Assembly: GCF_019740335.1 (NCBI RefSeq)
Contig: NZ_JAHXZS010000001.1
Span: forward strand, 1,116,001-1,180,000
DNA: 64,000 nt
Origin: Alteraquisediminimonas sediminicola
GTDB lineage: Bacteria > Pseudomonadota > Alphaproteobacteria > Sphingomonadales > Sphingomonadaceae
Direction: 5' to 3'
The notes beneath the pieces were generated by a model. The model was not told where the DNA came from, did no database searches, and saw only the letters and a program-made list of their open reading frames with translations. A program made the translations under genes and the position numbers. Positions 19,960-29,609 of this stretch are shown piece after piece. How positions within the stretch are numbered: the first letter of the stretch is position 1; every line of letters starts with the position of its first letter.

Positions 19960-20901
19960 TTACTGTGTCAACGCGTGTTTTTGTATTAAAATTACGTTTG
20001 AGGCTGCTTCATCCTCATCTAATTGCGCAAGACAGCGCAACCATTGCGCAGGCGGCTGATGCCGGAACCACGCATATTGCCGCTTGGCATATTGGCGGGT
20101 CGCCGCCTGCCCCAGATCGATAGCCGTCGCCCGGTCGATCTCGCCCGACAGGAAACGCGCCAGCTCCGGCACGCCAATCGCCTTCATCACTGGCGCGAGC
20201 GGGGGTAAATGGAGCGCCAACAACGCCCGCACCTCTTCCAATGCGCCCTGATCGAGCATCTGCTCAAACCGCAAATTGATGCGCTGATGCAGCCAATCGC
20301 GCGGCGGCAGCAGGATCATCCCCGTCACCCGTACCGAATCGGCGATCCCACCCTGCGTCTCGGCCTGAAAAGCGGCCAATGACCGCCCGGATGAACGCAT
20401 CACCTCCAACGCCCGCGCAATCCGCGTCGTATCGCTGGGCCGCAGCCGCGCCGCCATGATCGGGTCCTCGACCGATAAGGCCGCAAAGGAATCTTCCACC
20501 GGCATCGCCCGCACCAGATCGCGCACCAATGGATCAATGTCCGGCACCGGGGCGATCCCATCCAACAAGGTGCGGATATACATGCCGGTCCCGCCCACCA
20601 AGATCGGGAGCTGGCCCGCCCGATGGCAATCCGCAATGGCCTGCTTGGCATCATCGGCCCAATCGGCGGCGGAACAGCTCATCGCGCCCGTGCGACAACC
20701 GAACAGCCGGTGTGGCACTTCTGCCTCTTCCTCAGCGCTCGGTCGCGCGGACAGCACGCGCAATTCGCGATAGACCTGCGCGCTATCCGCATTGATGATG
20801 ACGCCGCCGGACTTTTCGGCTAACCGCATCGCCAATGCCGATTTACCGCTTGCGGTCGGCCCGGCAATCACCACCAACGGGGGCTTCGCCTTAAAGGGCA
20901 T
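19960..20901 (-). CDS. miaA: tRNA dimethylallyltransferase MiaA
   Basis: A 313-residue enzyme that prenylates A37 of tRNAs reading UNN codons. The P-loop is [20 protein letters not shown] at the N-terminus. [19 protein letters not shown] and [18 protein letters not shown] follow. The C-terminal tail carries the tRNA-contact segment [14 protein letters not shown]. The start MPFKAK at 20901 is chosen because upstream codons overlap serB and lack family similarity. The 5' ends of miaA and serB are at most 28 bp apart. Confidence 0.95.
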   Translation of the reverse strand: MPFKAKPPLVVIAGPTASGKSALAMRLAEKSGGVIINADSAQVYRELRVLSARPSAEEEAEVPHRLFGCRTGAMSCSAADWADDAKQAIADCHRAGQLPILVGGTGMYIRTLLDGIAPVPDIDPLVRDLVRAMPVEDSFAALSVEDPIMAARLRPSDTTRIARALEVMRSSGRSLAAFQAETQGGIADSVRVTGMILLPPRDWLHQRINLRFEQMLDQGALEEVRALLALHLPPLAPVMKAIGVPELARFLSGEIDRATAIDLGQAATRQYAKRQYAWFRHQPPAQWLRCLAQLDEDEAASNVILIQKHALTQ

Positions 20902-20929
20902 GTCCCCATCCGATGCAGAGGGATCATTC

Positions 20930-21808
20930 GTGTTCGTTGCAACTGCCATTGCCTCCGATAGGCTGACTTCCGCCGATCTGTCCACCTTGGCGGATGCCCT
21001 GCAACAAAGCGGACAGGCTGTCAGCAGCCCCGCATGGATCGATGAAGGCCGCGCCGCCGATATTTCCTTCTCCGGGGATGCCGCGACCGCCCGTAGCGCC
21101 ATCGAGGGCTTGATCACCGGCACCGACATCATTGTCCAGCCCGCCGCCGACCGGGTGAAGCGCCTGCTCGTCGCCGATATGGATTCGACGATGATCACCA
21201 TCGAATGCATCGACGAACTGGCCGATTATGCCGGGATCAAGGCGCAGATCGCCGAAGTGACCGAACGCGCGATGCGCGGCGAACTGGAATTCGAAGGGGC
21301 GCTGGAAGCCCGTGTCGCCTTGTTAAAGGGCCTGCCGGAATCCGTGATCGACACTTGCTATCGCGAACGCGTCCGCATCATGCCGGGCGCATTGGCGCTG
21401 GTCCGCACCTTGCGCGCCAAGGGTGGCCGCGCGGTATTGGTATCGGGCGGTTTCACCGTCTTTGCCGATCGCGTCGCGGCGGAAATCGGCTTTGATCGCG
21501 CGGTATCGAACACCCTCAACATCGTGGATGGCCTGCTCGCCGGGACCGTGGCCAAGCCGATTGTCGGCGCGGCGACCAAGCAACAAGTGCTGTCCAATGA
21601 GCGCCAGTCGCTCGGCCTATCCGATGCCCTGACCTTGGCGATTGGCGATGGCGCGAACGACATTCCGATGATCCAGCAAGCGGGCCTTGGCATCGCCTAT
21701 CACGCCAAGCCCAAGACCGCTGCGGCCGCCATGGCCTGCGTCAATCACGGCGACCTGACGGCAATCCTTTATGCGATGGGTATTCCGTCCAGCGAATGGG
21801 CCACGTGA
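20930..21808 (+). CDS. serB: Phosphoserine phosphatase SerB
   Basis: A 292-residue HAD-superfamily phosphatase, the last step of serine synthesis. The catalytic DxD motif is [20 protein letters not shown], motif II is [15 protein letters not shown] and motif III is [24 protein letters not shown] at 20930, seven bases after AGAGGGA, gives the family-like start [11 protein letters not shown]. An upstream in-frame ATG at 20900 would make the start codon overlap that of miaA. It ends one base from the end of the converging AstD-like gene. Confidence 0.95.
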   Translation: MFVATAIASDRLTSADLSTLADALQQSGQAVSSPAWIDEGRAADISFSGDAATARSAIEGLITGTDIIVQPAADRVKRLLVADMDSTMITIECIDELADYAGIKAQIAEVTERAMRGELEFEGALEARVALLKGLPESVIDTCYRERVRIMPGALALVRTLRAKGGRAVLVSGGFTVFADRVAAEIGFDRAVSNTLNIVDGLLAGTVAKPIVGAATKQQVLSNERQSLGLSDALTLAIGDGANDIPMIQQAGLGIAYHAKPKTAAAAMACVNHGDLTAILYAMGIPSSEWAT

Positions 21809-21809
21809 T

Positions 21810-23222
21810 TTAACGAAGCCCGATATTGATGAGTGCGCGGACATTTTCGACCTCGGTCGAAACCACCGGATAGGCGCAATAATCGGCGGCATAAGCCCCG
21901 CCCGGGCGGTGATTGCCGGACAGGCCGACACCGCCCAAGGGCGCGCTCATCACCACATCAAAAGTGGGCCTATTCCAATTGGCGACTCCGGTCCGCATTT
22001 CCGCCCAAAAGCGTTCATACAATGCAGGCGATCCCCCGATCAACGACGCACACAGGCCGAATTGCGTGGCATTGGCCTCCTTCAACGCCGCCTCGAAATC
22101 CGGCACCCGGATCACTTGCAACAACGGTCCATAATATTCGGCATCCGGCCTGTTATCGACATCGGTCACATCGATCAGCCCGGGAGTCAGAAACGGCCTG
22201 TCCGCGATTGGGCGCGCCATATGCCTGATCGGTCGGCCACCGCGCATCATCAGGTCGAGATAGGCCTCCAGCAGATGATCCGCCGCCTTTATGTCGATCA
22301 GCGGACCCATGAACGGCGCAGGCTTGCTATGCGGGTCACCAATGATCAGCCGTTCCACCAATTTTGAGATCTCGTCGATCAATGTCTGGGCCTTGCCCTC
22401 TTCGACGATCAAGCGCCGCGCGGCGGTGCAATGCTGCCCGGCGGACGAAAAGGCCGATTGGACAATCATCGTCGCGGCCTGCGGCATGTCCGCTACATCC
22501 CATGCAATGATCGGGTTATTCCCGCCCTTCTCCAGCGCCAGCACTTTATTCGGCATTTCACCATAAAGCCGGTGGAGTTCGCGCCCGGTATCCCAACGCC
22601 CCGTGAACAACAGGCCGTCGATCCCGGGGTGGCGGGCCAAGGCCCGACCCATATCCGCATCACCGATCAACAACCGCGCCGATGCGACTGGCAGTTCTGC
22701 CGCATAGAGGCAGTCGATCAGCGCCGCGCCAATAGCGGGCGTCTTTTCCGAGGGCTTGAAGACGATATTATTCCCGGCAATCAGCGCCGGGAGAATATGT
22801 TGCAACGGTTGTAGCAGCGGCGCGCTATGCGCGCCCAGCACGCCCAATATGCCGTGCGGCTTGTGACGCACCGACGTGCGCACGCCAAGATCCCCGTCAA
22901 ATCTTTGCGCGCCGGTGCGTGCGCCATAAGCGGCAATCGACAGCTCGACCTTGGCAAGCGCGGCATCGACCTCTTGATGGGCCGCCCATAAGGGCTTGCC
23001 GGTCTCACGGGAGAGAAGATCGGTCAGCGCCGCATGGCGCATCCGGATCACATTGCCAAAACGTCGCAGCATCTCTGTCCGATTGGCAATCGCGCGCCCA
23101 GCCCAGTCGCCAAAACCGGCGCGGGCAATGGCAATTTCGGTATCGACATCACCTATCGGTGCCGACCAGAGCAATGCCCCGGTGGCGGGCTCATACGACC
23201 GGATCTCTAGCGGATCAGCCAC
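21810..23222 (-). CDS. astD: AstD-like aldehyde dehydrogenase with altered active site
   Basis: A 470-residue aldehyde dehydrogenase closest to succinylglutamate-semialdehyde dehydrogenase (arginine succinyltransferase pathway). The catalytic Cys265 (SSAGQHCTAARR) and general base Glu231 (LALEKGGNNP, normally LELGGNNP) are present. The motif that usually reads [20 protein letters not shown] here reads HSAPLLQPLQHILPALIAGN, so the oxyanion-hole Asn is replaced, probably by Ser133. The cofactor region FKPSEKTP is kept. No other arginine-catabolism gene is nearby. The AstD name is a family assignment; the altered site could mean a changed or weakened activity. Confidence 0.68.
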   Translation of the reverse strand: MADPLEIRSYEPATGALLWSAPIGDVDTEIAIARAGFGDWAGRAIANRTEMLRRFGNVIRMRHAALTDLLSRETGKPLWAAHQEVDAALAKVELSIAAYGARTGAQRFDGDLGVRTSVRHKPHGILGVLGAHSAPLLQPLQHILPALIAGNNIVFKPSEKTPAIGAALIDCLYAAELPVASARLLIGDADMGRALARHPGIDGLLFTGRWDTGRELHRLYGEMPNKVLALEKGGNNPIIAWDVADMPQAATMIVQSAFSSAGQHCTAARRLIVEEGKAQTLIDEISKLVERLIIGDPHSKPAPFMGPLIDIKAADHLLEAYLDLMMRGGRPIRHMARPIADRPFLTPGLIDVTDVDNRPDAEYYGPLLQVIRVPDFEAALKEANATQFGLCASLIGGSPALYERFWAEMRTGVANWNRPTFDVVMSAPLGGVGLSGNHRPGGAYAADYCAYPVVSTEVENVRALINIGLR

Positions 23223-23344
23223 AATGCCGACTTCCTCGTTACTGAACGCTCATGACGTTGCACACGCATTAGGCCCTATAGCGACAAAACAAAGTTAACG
23301 CACGATGCGATCTGGCGCAAAATGCCACATCCCCAAACGACAAC

Positions 23345-23374
23345 GGCCCGCCCGGCAATAATGCCGGACGGGCC
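23345..23374 (-). terminator. Terminator hairpin downstream of rplI
   Basis: GGCCCGTCCGGC, loop ATTATT and GCCGGGCGGGCC form a 12-bp GC-rich stem with one mismatch, 22 bp past the rplI stop. The following sequence GTTGTCGTTT is only moderately U-rich. Confidence 0.62.
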
Positions 23375-23395
23375 GCTGCATAGCTTGGGATGACC

Positions 23396-23995
23396 TTAAG
23401 CTTCGACTTCAGTCGTTGCTTCCGATTCTTCCTCACGGGCGATATCGCCCGGTTCGGCGTTCGGATCATAGTCTTCCGTGAAACCAGCTTCGTCACGTTC
23501 GAACATCGACGCCATCACGTCAACGCCCTGCGACTGCAGTTCGGCTTCTTCCGGCGAACGGGCAACGTTGACCTTTACCGTCACGGCCACTTCGGCGTGC
23601 AGGGAGATCTTGACGTTGTAGATGCCGATAGCCTTGATCGGGTTACCGAGCTGGACCTGGTTCTTGAGGATCTTGGCACCATCGTCAGCCAAAGCTTCGA
23701 TGATGTCACGAGCCGACACTGAACCATAAAGCTGGCCGGTGTTCGATGCCTGACGGATCAGGGTCACCGACTTGCCGTCAACGCCGGTTGCAGCAGCTTC
23801 AGCATCAGCCTTGCGGCTGGCGTTTTCAGCTTCGATCTGGGCGCGGTTGGCTTCGAACAGCTTGCGATTGGTCGCGTTCGAGCGAAGGGCCTTCTTGCGC
23901 GGGAGCAAGAAGTTACGGGCAAAGCCGTCCTTGACGGTGACAACATCACCGATGCGGCCGAGCTTTTCGACGCGTTCGAGCAAAATGACTTCCAT
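23396..23995 (-). CDS. rplI: 50S ribosomal protein L9
   Basis: A 199-residue L9. The N-terminal rRNA-binding domain is clear (MEVILLERVEKLGRIGDVVT, DGFARNFLLPRKKA), followed by the long connecting helix and the C-terminal domain. It is about 50 residues longer than E. coli L9 because of an acidic C-terminal tail (DEAGFTEDYDPNAEPGDIAR and onward). It is last in rpsF-rpsR-rplI, 13 bp after rpsR. Confidence 0.97.
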   Translation of the reverse strand: MEVILLERVEKLGRIGDVVTVKDGFARNFLLPRKKALRSNATNRKLFEANRAQIEAENASRKADAEAAATGVDGKSVTLIRQASNTGQLYGSVSARDIIEALADDGAKILKNQVQLGNPIKAIGIYNVKISLHAEVAVTVKVNVARSPEEAELQSQGVDVMASMFERDEAGFTEDYDPNAEPGDIAREEESEATTEVEA

Positions 23996-24008
23996 GTCGA
24001 TGCCCTCC

Positions 24009-24233
24009 TTATTTCACGATGAAGGGAAGCAGCCCGACATGACGGGCGCGCTTGATGGCCTGAGCCAGTTCACGCTGCTTCTTGGCCGAGACGGCCGTGA
24101 TACGGGACGGGACGATCTTGCCGCGTTCGGACACGAAGCCCTGCAACAAACGAACATCCTTATAATCGATGCGCGGAGCATCCTTAGCGGCGAAGGGGCA
24201 GCTCTTGCGGCGGCGGAAAAATGGGCGTGCCAT
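24009..24233 (-). CDS. rpsR: 30S ribosomal protein S18
   Basis: A 74-residue S18 that pairs with S6 on the 30S platform. It begins [20 protein letters not shown] and carries the conserved [20 protein letters not shown] and [20 protein letters not shown] segments. It is the middle gene of the rpsF-rpsR-rplI transcript. Confidence 0.98.
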   Translation of the reverse strand: MARPFFRRRKSCPFAAKDAPRIDYKDVRLLQGFVSERGKIVPSRITAVSAKKQRELAQAIKRARHVGLLPFIVK

Positions 24234-24247
24234 GGTTTCTATCTCCC

Positions 24248-24691
24248 TCAGGCCGCGTTGGCGTTGCTGTCGTCGCGATCACGACGCGGACGATCTTCAC
24301 GACCACCGCGATCGTCACGGCCACCGCGTTCACCGCGTTCACCGCGATCACCACGGCGCTCCGAGCGCTCGCTCTTGCGCATCATGACCGACGGACCAGC
24401 TTCATGGCTGTCAACGCGGGTGGTCATGTAACGCAGCACGTCTTCGTTGATCTGGGTCTGACGCTCCAATTCGGCGACAACATCGCCGGGCGCATCAAAT
24501 TCGATCATCACATAATGTGCTTTACGGTTCTTGGCGATCTTGTACGCCAACGAACGCAGGCCCCAGCTTTCGGTCTTCACGACCTTGCCGTTACCGGATT
24601 CGATGATCTGTACGGCGGTTGCCGCCAACGCATCTACCTGTGCCTGAGCCAGGTCCTGACGCGCAAGAAATACATGCTCATACAATGGCAT
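24248..24691 (-). CDS. rpsF: 30S ribosomal protein S6
   Basis: A 147-residue S6. The globular domain runs from [20 protein letters not shown] to about residue 100 with the typical [20 protein letters not shown] strand. The C-terminal 40 residues are a low-complexity Arg/Gly/Asp tail with repeated RGE/RGD-like triplets, longer than the E. coli tail. The ATG at 24691, with AAGGA eight bases upstream, is the family start; the frame is open 51 codons further without similarity. Confidence 0.96.
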   Translation of the reverse strand: MPLYEHVFLARQDLAQAQVDALAATAVQIIESGNGKVVKTESWGLRSLAYKIAKNRKAHYVMIEFDAPGDVVAELERQTQINEDVLRYMTTRVDSHEAGPSVMMRKSERSERRGDRGERGERGGRDDRGGREDRPRRDRDDSNANAA

Positions 24692-24840
24692 GCCTATGTT
24701 CCTTGTCTTGGCCGATCGCTGACGCCGCCCCATGCGGTCGCCCCTCCGGCTGTCGTCTTCTTTGCCCTCAATCTTGCGAGCAAGCGCTGCCCTTGGCGGA
24801 AAGGCCGGGAAATTGCAAGCACCATCGCCCATTGGGACCG

Positions 24841-24879
24841 ACAAGGCGCATTCAACAATGCTTGTAATATGCGCCTTGT
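24841..24879. promoter_or_regulatory. 11-bp perfect inverted repeat between rpsF and fabD
   Basis: ACAAGGCGCAT and ATGCGCCTTGT are exact reverse complements 17 bases apart, with a smaller CAATGCTTG-like dyad inside. It lies 150 bp before rpsF and 53 bp before fabD, where both promoters must be. It may be an operator or a leader stem-loop; the factor is unknown. Confidence 0.55.
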
Positions 24880-24931
24880 GTTTCTAACGCGAAGGCAATT
24901 GATATCCACGCGATGCAAAAAGGGGTTCTTA

Positions 24932-25867
24932 ATGCGCGCTTTCGTATTTCCGGGTCAGGGCAGTCAGGCCGTCGGCATGGGCAAGGCCTTGGCCGAAGCC
25001 AGCGGCATCGCCCGCGAAGTGTTTCAAGAGGTCGATGACGCTCTTGGCCAGAAATTGTTCCTGTTGATGAGCGAAGGTCCGGAGAGCGATCTCACCCTCA
25101 CCGAAAATGCCCAGCCTGCGATCATGGCAAATGCCATTGCGACCTTGCGGGTGATGGAAAAGGAAGGCGGCATTCGCCTGTCGGAAAAGGCGGATTTCGT
25201 CGCGGGCCACAGCCTTGGCGAATATACCGCCTTGTGCGCCGCTGGCGCGCTCGATCTCGCCACCACGGCCAAGCTACTGAAGCTGCGCGGCCGCTCGATG
25301 CAGGCGGCGGTGCCGGTCGGCATTGGCGCGATGGCGGCGTTGCTGGGCGCGGATACCGAAAAGGCACAGGCGCTGGCCGATGCGGCGGCTGAGGGCGAAG
25401 TCTGCGCCGTCGCCAATGACAATGATCCAACGCAGGTCGTGATCTCCGGCCATAAGGGCGCGATTGAACGCGCCGTGGCGTTGGTCAAGGATTTCGGCAT
25501 CAAGCGCGGCGTACTTCTGCCCGTCTCCGCCCCGTTCCATTGTTCACTGATGCAGCCCGCCGCCGATGCGATGGCCGAAGCGCTGGCCACTGCCGCGCTG
25601 CGTGCGCCGGTGGTCCCGGTCTATGCCAATGTCACCGCAAGCCCGGTTGCAGACCCGGATGCGATCCGCACACTGCTGGTCGAACAGGTCACTGGCCGGG
25701 TACGCTGGCGAGAATCGGTTGCGGCGATGTTCGCAGCGGGCGTCACCGATTATGTCGAATGCGGCGGCAAGGTCTTGGGACCGATGATCAAGCGCATCGC
25801 GCCTGATGCCAATACCAATGCCGTCATCACGATGGACGATATTGAATCCGTGCTGAAGGGGCTTTGA
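24932..25867 (+). CDS. fabD: Malonyl-CoA:ACP transacylase
   Basis: A 311-residue transacylase that loads malonyl groups onto ACP for fatty-acid synthesis. It starts MRAFVFPGQGSQAVGMGKAL. The nucleophile is Ser94 in AGHSLGEYTA and the partner His is in SAPFHCSLM. The start has AAAAGGGG seven bases upstream; the open frame extends far upstream but only as non-coding sequence. It is the first gene of fabD-fabG-acpP-fabF-mltG and is divergent from rpsF. Confidence 0.97.
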   Translation: MRAFVFPGQGSQAVGMGKALAEASGIAREVFQEVDDALGQKLFLLMSEGPESDLTLTENAQPAIMANAIATLRVMEKEGGIRLSEKADFVAGHSLGEYTALCAAGALDLATTAKLLKLRGRSMQAAVPVGIGAMAALLGADTEKAQALADAAAEGEVCAVANDNDPTQVVISGHKGAIERAVALVKDFGIKRGVLLPVSAPFHCSLMQPAADAMAEALATAALRAPVVPVYANVTASPVADPDAIRTLLVEQVTGRVRWRESVAAMFAAGVTDYVECGGKVLGPMIKRIAPDANTNAVITMDDIESVLKGL

Positions 25868-25869
25868 AT

Positions 25870-26610
25870 ATGTTTGATCTGACAGGCAAGACCGCGCTCG
25901 TAACCGGCGCATCCGGTGGCATCGGTTCTGCGGTGGCCGCCGCCCTTGCGGCACGTGGCGCGCGCGTCGCCCTTTCCGGCACCCGCGAGGATGCACTGAA
26001 GGCCGTAGCCGCCACCCTCCCGAACGACCCGGTGATCCTGCCCTGCAATCTGAGCGACCCCGCCGCCGTCGATGCGCTGGTGCCGCAGGCGGTCGAAGCC
26101 TTGGGCGGCAAGATCGACATCCTCGTCAACAACGCAGGCGTCACCCGCGATAATCTCGTCATGCGGATGAAGGATGACGAATGGGATCAGGTGATTCGCG
26201 TCAACCTCGAAGCCGCCTTCCGCCTGATCCGCGCCGCGACCAAGCCGATGATGAAGGCACGCACGGGCCGGATCATCTCGATCACCTCGGTCGTCGGCAC
26301 GACCGGCAATCCGGGCCAGGCCAATTACGCCGCATCCAAGGCGGGCCTTGTCGGCATGTCCAAGGCGCTGGCGCAGGAATTGGCCAGCCGCAACATCACC
26401 GTCAACTGCGTTGCGCCTGGGTTCATCACCTCGCCGATGACGGACAGCCTGCCAGACGCGCAGAAAGAGGCGCTGTTGACCAAGATTCCCGCCGGTCGTT
26501 TGGGTGATGGCCCAGACATCGCCGCGGCGGTCGTCTACCTCGCTTCGAATGAGGCAGGTTATGTCACCGGACAGACGTTGCACGTCAACGGCGGGATGGC
26601 GATGATCTGA
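25870..26610 (+). CDS. fabG: 3-oxoacyl-ACP reductase
   Basis: A 246-residue short-chain dehydrogenase. The NADPH motif is [20 protein letters not shown] (residues 9-28), followed by NNAG at 87-90. The catalytic residues are Ser140, Tyr153 and Lys157 ([20 protein letters not shown]). It reduces beta-ketoacyl-ACP in the elongation cycle. The ATG lies 2 bp after the fabD stop, with AAGGGG inside the end of fabD. Confidence 0.97.
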   Translation: MFDLTGKTALVTGASGGIGSAVAAALAARGARVALSGTREDALKAVAATLPNDPVILPCNLSDPAAVDALVPQAVEALGGKIDILVNNAGVTRDNLVMRMKDDEWDQVIRVNLEAAFRLIRAATKPMMKARTGRIISITSVVGTTGNPGQANYAASKAGLVGMSKALAQELASRNITVNCVAPGFITSPMTDSLPDAQKEALLTKIPAGRLGDGPDIAAAVVYLASNEAGYVTGQTLHVNGGMAMI

Positions 26611-26755
26611 TTTACCCGTTCCATCAGGGCCATTTGGTTTGGTGCAACAGCATTTTCGCCCAATAAGGGCGCAAATGCCCTTGCCAGCGGCCATGGTGGG
26701 CATTAGTGGCGTTTTACCGATTTTTCGTACCAGCATATTAAAAAGGAGCTGCCGC

Positions 26756-26992
26756 ATGAGCGAGACTGCGGATCGCGTTAAGAAGATTGTCGTCGAACAT
26801 CTGGGCGTCGAAGCCGAAAAGGTGACGGAAGAAGCCAGCTTCATCGACGATCTCGGTGCGGACAGCCTCGACATCGTCGAACTGGTCATGGCATTCGAAG
26901 AAGAATTCGGCGTTGAAATTCCTGACGACGCGGCTGAAAAGATCGCAACCGTCAAGGATGCCATCTCTTTCATCGACGCCAACAAGGGCTAA
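26756..26992 (+). CDS. acpP: Acyl carrier protein
   Basis: A 78-residue ACP with Ser37 in [15 protein letters not shown], the attachment site for 4'-phosphopantetheine. It is strongly acidic and AAGGAG precedes the ATG. The 145 bp between fabG and acpP suggests an extra promoter, as expected for a very abundant protein. It is distinct from the second carrier protein at 61425-61670. Confidence 0.98.
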   Translation: MSETADRVKKIVVEHLGVEAEKVTEEASFIDDLGADSLDIVELVMAFEEEFGVEIPDDAAEKIATVKDAISFIDANKG

Positions 26993-27097
26993 TGCCCGCG
27001 CCTTTTCGTAAGGCACAGGTAGATGATATCCAATGGCCCTCCGCGCCCGTCACGGGTCGGGGGGCTATTGTTGTATGAAATTAAGAAGGGGAAACGG

Positions 27098-28357
27098 ATG
27101 CGCCGCGTAGTCGTCACAGGTCTTGGTCTTGTCACGCCGCTTGGAAGCAGCGTCGAAACCACATGGAAGAACATTCTCGCTGGCAAATCGGGCGCAGGTA
27201 CGATCACCCGCTTCGATGCCACCGATTATGCCTGTCGCATCGCTTGCGAAGTCAAGCCTGCGGATCATGAATATGGCTTCGATCCGAACCTGCGCGTCGA
27301 CCATAAGGTCCAGCGTCAGGTCGATCCCTTCATCATTTACGGCATCGATGCCGCTGGTCAGGCGATCGAAGACGCTGGCCTGCTCGATATGTCGGAAGAA
27401 ACCCGCTTTCGCGCGGGCGTGTCCATCGGCTCCGGCATCGGCGGCCTGCCGGGCATCGCGAGCGAATCCATCGTCCTGCATGAAAAAGGCCCGAAGCGCG
27501 TTTCCCCGCACTTCGTCCATGGTCGCCTGATCAATCTGGTATCTGGCCAGGTCTCGATCAAATATGGCCTGATGGGCCCCAATCACGCGGTCGTCACCGC
27601 CTGTTCAACCGGCGCGCACAGCATCGGCGATGCGGCCCGGATGATCGCGATGGATGATGCGGACATCATGCTCGCCGGTGGTGCCGAAGCAACGATCTGC
27701 CCGCTCGGCATCGCGGGCTTCGCACAGGCCCGCGCCTTGTCGACCAATTTCAACGACAGCCCGGAACGCGCCAGCCGTCCTTATGACAAGGATCGCGATG
27801 GTTTCGTCATGGGTGAAGGCGCTGGCGTCGTCGTGCTCGAAGAATATGAGCATGCCAAGGCGCGTGGCGCGAAAATCTATGCCGAAGTGATCGGCTATGG
27901 CCTGTCGGGCGATGCCTATCACGTCACCGCCCCGCACCCGGAAGGTTCGGGCGCATTCCGTTCGATGCAGATGGCGATGAAGAAATCCGGCCTCGCGCTG
28001 GAAGACATCGACTATATCAACGCGCACGGCACCTCGACCCCGATGGGCGATGAGCTGGAACTGGGCGCGGTCCGTCGTCTGTTCGGCAACAATCTCGACA
28101 CCATGTCGATGTCCTCGACCAAATCGGCCATCGGCCATTTGCTCGGCGGCGCGGGCGCGGTGGAGAGCATTTTCTGCATCCTCGCGCTGCGCGATCAGAT
28201 TGTGCCGCCGACACTGAACCTCGACAATCCGAGCGACAGCTGCATCGGCGTCGATCTCGTCCCGTACAAGGCCAAGGAACGCAAGGTCAAAGCCGTGCTG
28301 AACAACAGCTTTGGCTTTGGCGGCACCAATGCCAGCCTTGTGATGCGGGCGATCTAA
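27098..28357 (+). CDS. fabF: 3-oxoacyl-ACP synthase II (KAS II)
   Basis: A 419-residue condensing enzyme that elongates acyl-ACP with malonyl-ACP. The Cys-His-His triad is visible as VVTACSTGAHSIG (Cys169), INAHGTSTPMGDELE and KSAIGHLLGGAGA. The start MRRVVVTGLGLVTPLG has AAGGGG upstream; the open frame begins 25 codons earlier but is non-coding. It follows acpP by 105 bp. Confidence 0.98.
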   Translation: MRRVVVTGLGLVTPLGSSVETTWKNILAGKSGAGTITRFDATDYACRIACEVKPADHEYGFDPNLRVDHKVQRQVDPFIIYGIDAAGQAIEDAGLLDMSEETRFRAGVSIGSGIGGLPGIASESIVLHEKGPKRVSPHFVHGRLINLVSGQVSIKYGLMGPNHAVVTACSTGAHSIGDAARMIAMDDADIMLAGGAEATICPLGIAGFAQARALSTNFNDSPERASRPYDKDRDGFVMGEGAGVVVLEEYEHAKARGAKIYAEVIGYGLSGDAYHVTAPHPEGSGAFRSMQMAMKKSGLALEDIDYINAHGTSTPMGDELELGAVRRLFGNNLDTMSMSSTKSAIGHLLGGAGAVESIFCILALRDQIVPPTLNLDNPSDSCIGVDLVPYKAKERKVKAVLNNSFGFGGTNASLVMRAI

Positions 28358-28403
28358 TACCCAATGACCCGGCCTTTCGGGCCAATACCTCCTTCGAGAG
28401 TGA

Positions 28404-29378
28404 ATGGTGATGCGTAAATTCGGTCTGTTTGGCCTGTTGCTGGCGGGGCTTGCCCTGCTGGCGATCACCCTCACCTTGAAGGGCTGGGTCGGCACCGGCC
28501 CGCTCGATGCGCCTGTAAACGTGCGCATCGCCGAAGGGGCGACGCTCACCTCTGCCGCGCGCACTTTAAAAGACGCGGGCGTGATCACTTCCGCCCCGCG
28601 CTTCATCCGCCTCGCGCAATTACTCGGCCGCCACCGCCCGGTGATGGCGGGCGAATATCGCATCCCTAAGGGCGCAAGCCCGCGCGAGGTGCTCCGCATC
28701 ATTCAGGCGGGCAAATCCGTCATCCGGCTCATCACTATTCCAGAGGGCATGCCCTCGATCATGGTCCATGAACGGTTGATGGCAAATGCCGAATTGACCG
28801 GAACCATTCCGGTGCCGGTCGAAGGCTCAATCCTGCCCGACAGCTATTCCTACGACAAGGGCGAGGCCCGTAAGGCCGTGCTGCAACGGATGCAGGACGC
28901 GATGCGTCGCACCCTCGCGACCTTATGGGACGACCGCGCCAGCGGCATCGCGGTCAAATCCCCGCGTGAGGCGATCATCCTCGCCTCGATCGTCGAAAAG
29001 GAAACGGGCAAGCCGTCCGAACGCCGGATGGTCGCGGGCGTTTATAGCAACCGTCTGAAAACGGGCATGCGCCTGCAGGCCGACCCGACCGTGATCTACC
29101 CGATCACCAAGGGCAAGCCATTGGGCCGTCGCATCCTGCGGTCCGAACTGCGCGCCGATAATGGCTATAACACTTATGCGCGTGCTGGCCTGCCGCAAGG
29201 GCCGATTGCCAATCCGGGGCGCGACAGCATCGCCGCCGTGCTTGACCCTGAAGACACCAAGGCGCTGTATTTCGTGGCGGACGGCACCGGCGGCCATGTC
29301 TTTGCAGATACGCTGGCGGGCCATAATGCCAATGTCGCCAATTGGTATGCGCTGCGCCGCAAACGCGGGGAAATGTAG
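28404..29378 (+). CDS. mltG: Endolytic murein transglycosylase MltG
   Basis: A 324-residue inner-membrane protein with one N-terminal transmembrane helix (residues 6-27). A LysM-like region (VNVRIAEGATLTSAARTLKD) precedes the YceG catalytic domain with the essential Glu in EAIILASIVEKETGK and the conserved NPGRDSIAAVL. It cleaves nascent glycan strands and is thought to set their length. Linkage to fabF is common in proteobacteria. Met1 or Met3 may be used. Confidence 0.95.
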   Translation: MVMRKFGLFGLLLAGLALLAITLTLKGWVGTGPLDAPVNVRIAEGATLTSAARTLKDAGVITSAPRFIRLAQLLGRHRPVMAGEYRIPKGASPREVLRIIQAGKSVIRLITIPEGMPSIMVHERLMANAELTGTIPVPVEGSILPDSYSYDKGEARKAVLQRMQDAMRRTLATLWDDRASGIAVKSPREAIILASIVEKETGKPSERRMVAGVYSNRLKTGMRLQADPTVIYPITKGKPLGRRILRSELRADNGYNTYARAGLPQGPIANPGRDSIAAVLDPEDTKALYFVADGTGGHVFADTLAGHNANVANWYALRRKRGEM

Positions 29379-29404
29379 GGTCACCCTAGCCCATCGCTTC
29401 ATCC

Positions 29405-29552
29405 CTCGTCATTCCCACCCCATTTCGTCATTCCCGCCCCCCCCTCTCGTCATTCCCGCGAAGGCGGGAATCCAGACAGGACGAACCGACAGGGATGCGC
29501 GCAATTCGATCCGGTGGCGCTATATGGATTCCCGCCTTCGCGGGAATGACGA
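29405..29552. repeat. ATTCCC-type repeat: partial tandem copies plus a 28-bp inverted pair (D3)
   Basis: Two partial copies (CTCGTCATTCCCACCCC and TTCGTCATTCCCGCCCC) precede an arm at 29447-29474 and its exact reverse complement at 29525-29552, separated by 50 bp. The layout, partial direct copies followed by an inverted pair, is the same as at 4282-4480. It fills the gap between convergent mltG and emrB. Confidence 0.87.
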
Positions 29553-29609
29553 AAAGGGGAATGCAGGCACAGAAAAGATGCGGACAATTAAGACACCTAC
29601 CGCAAAGCC

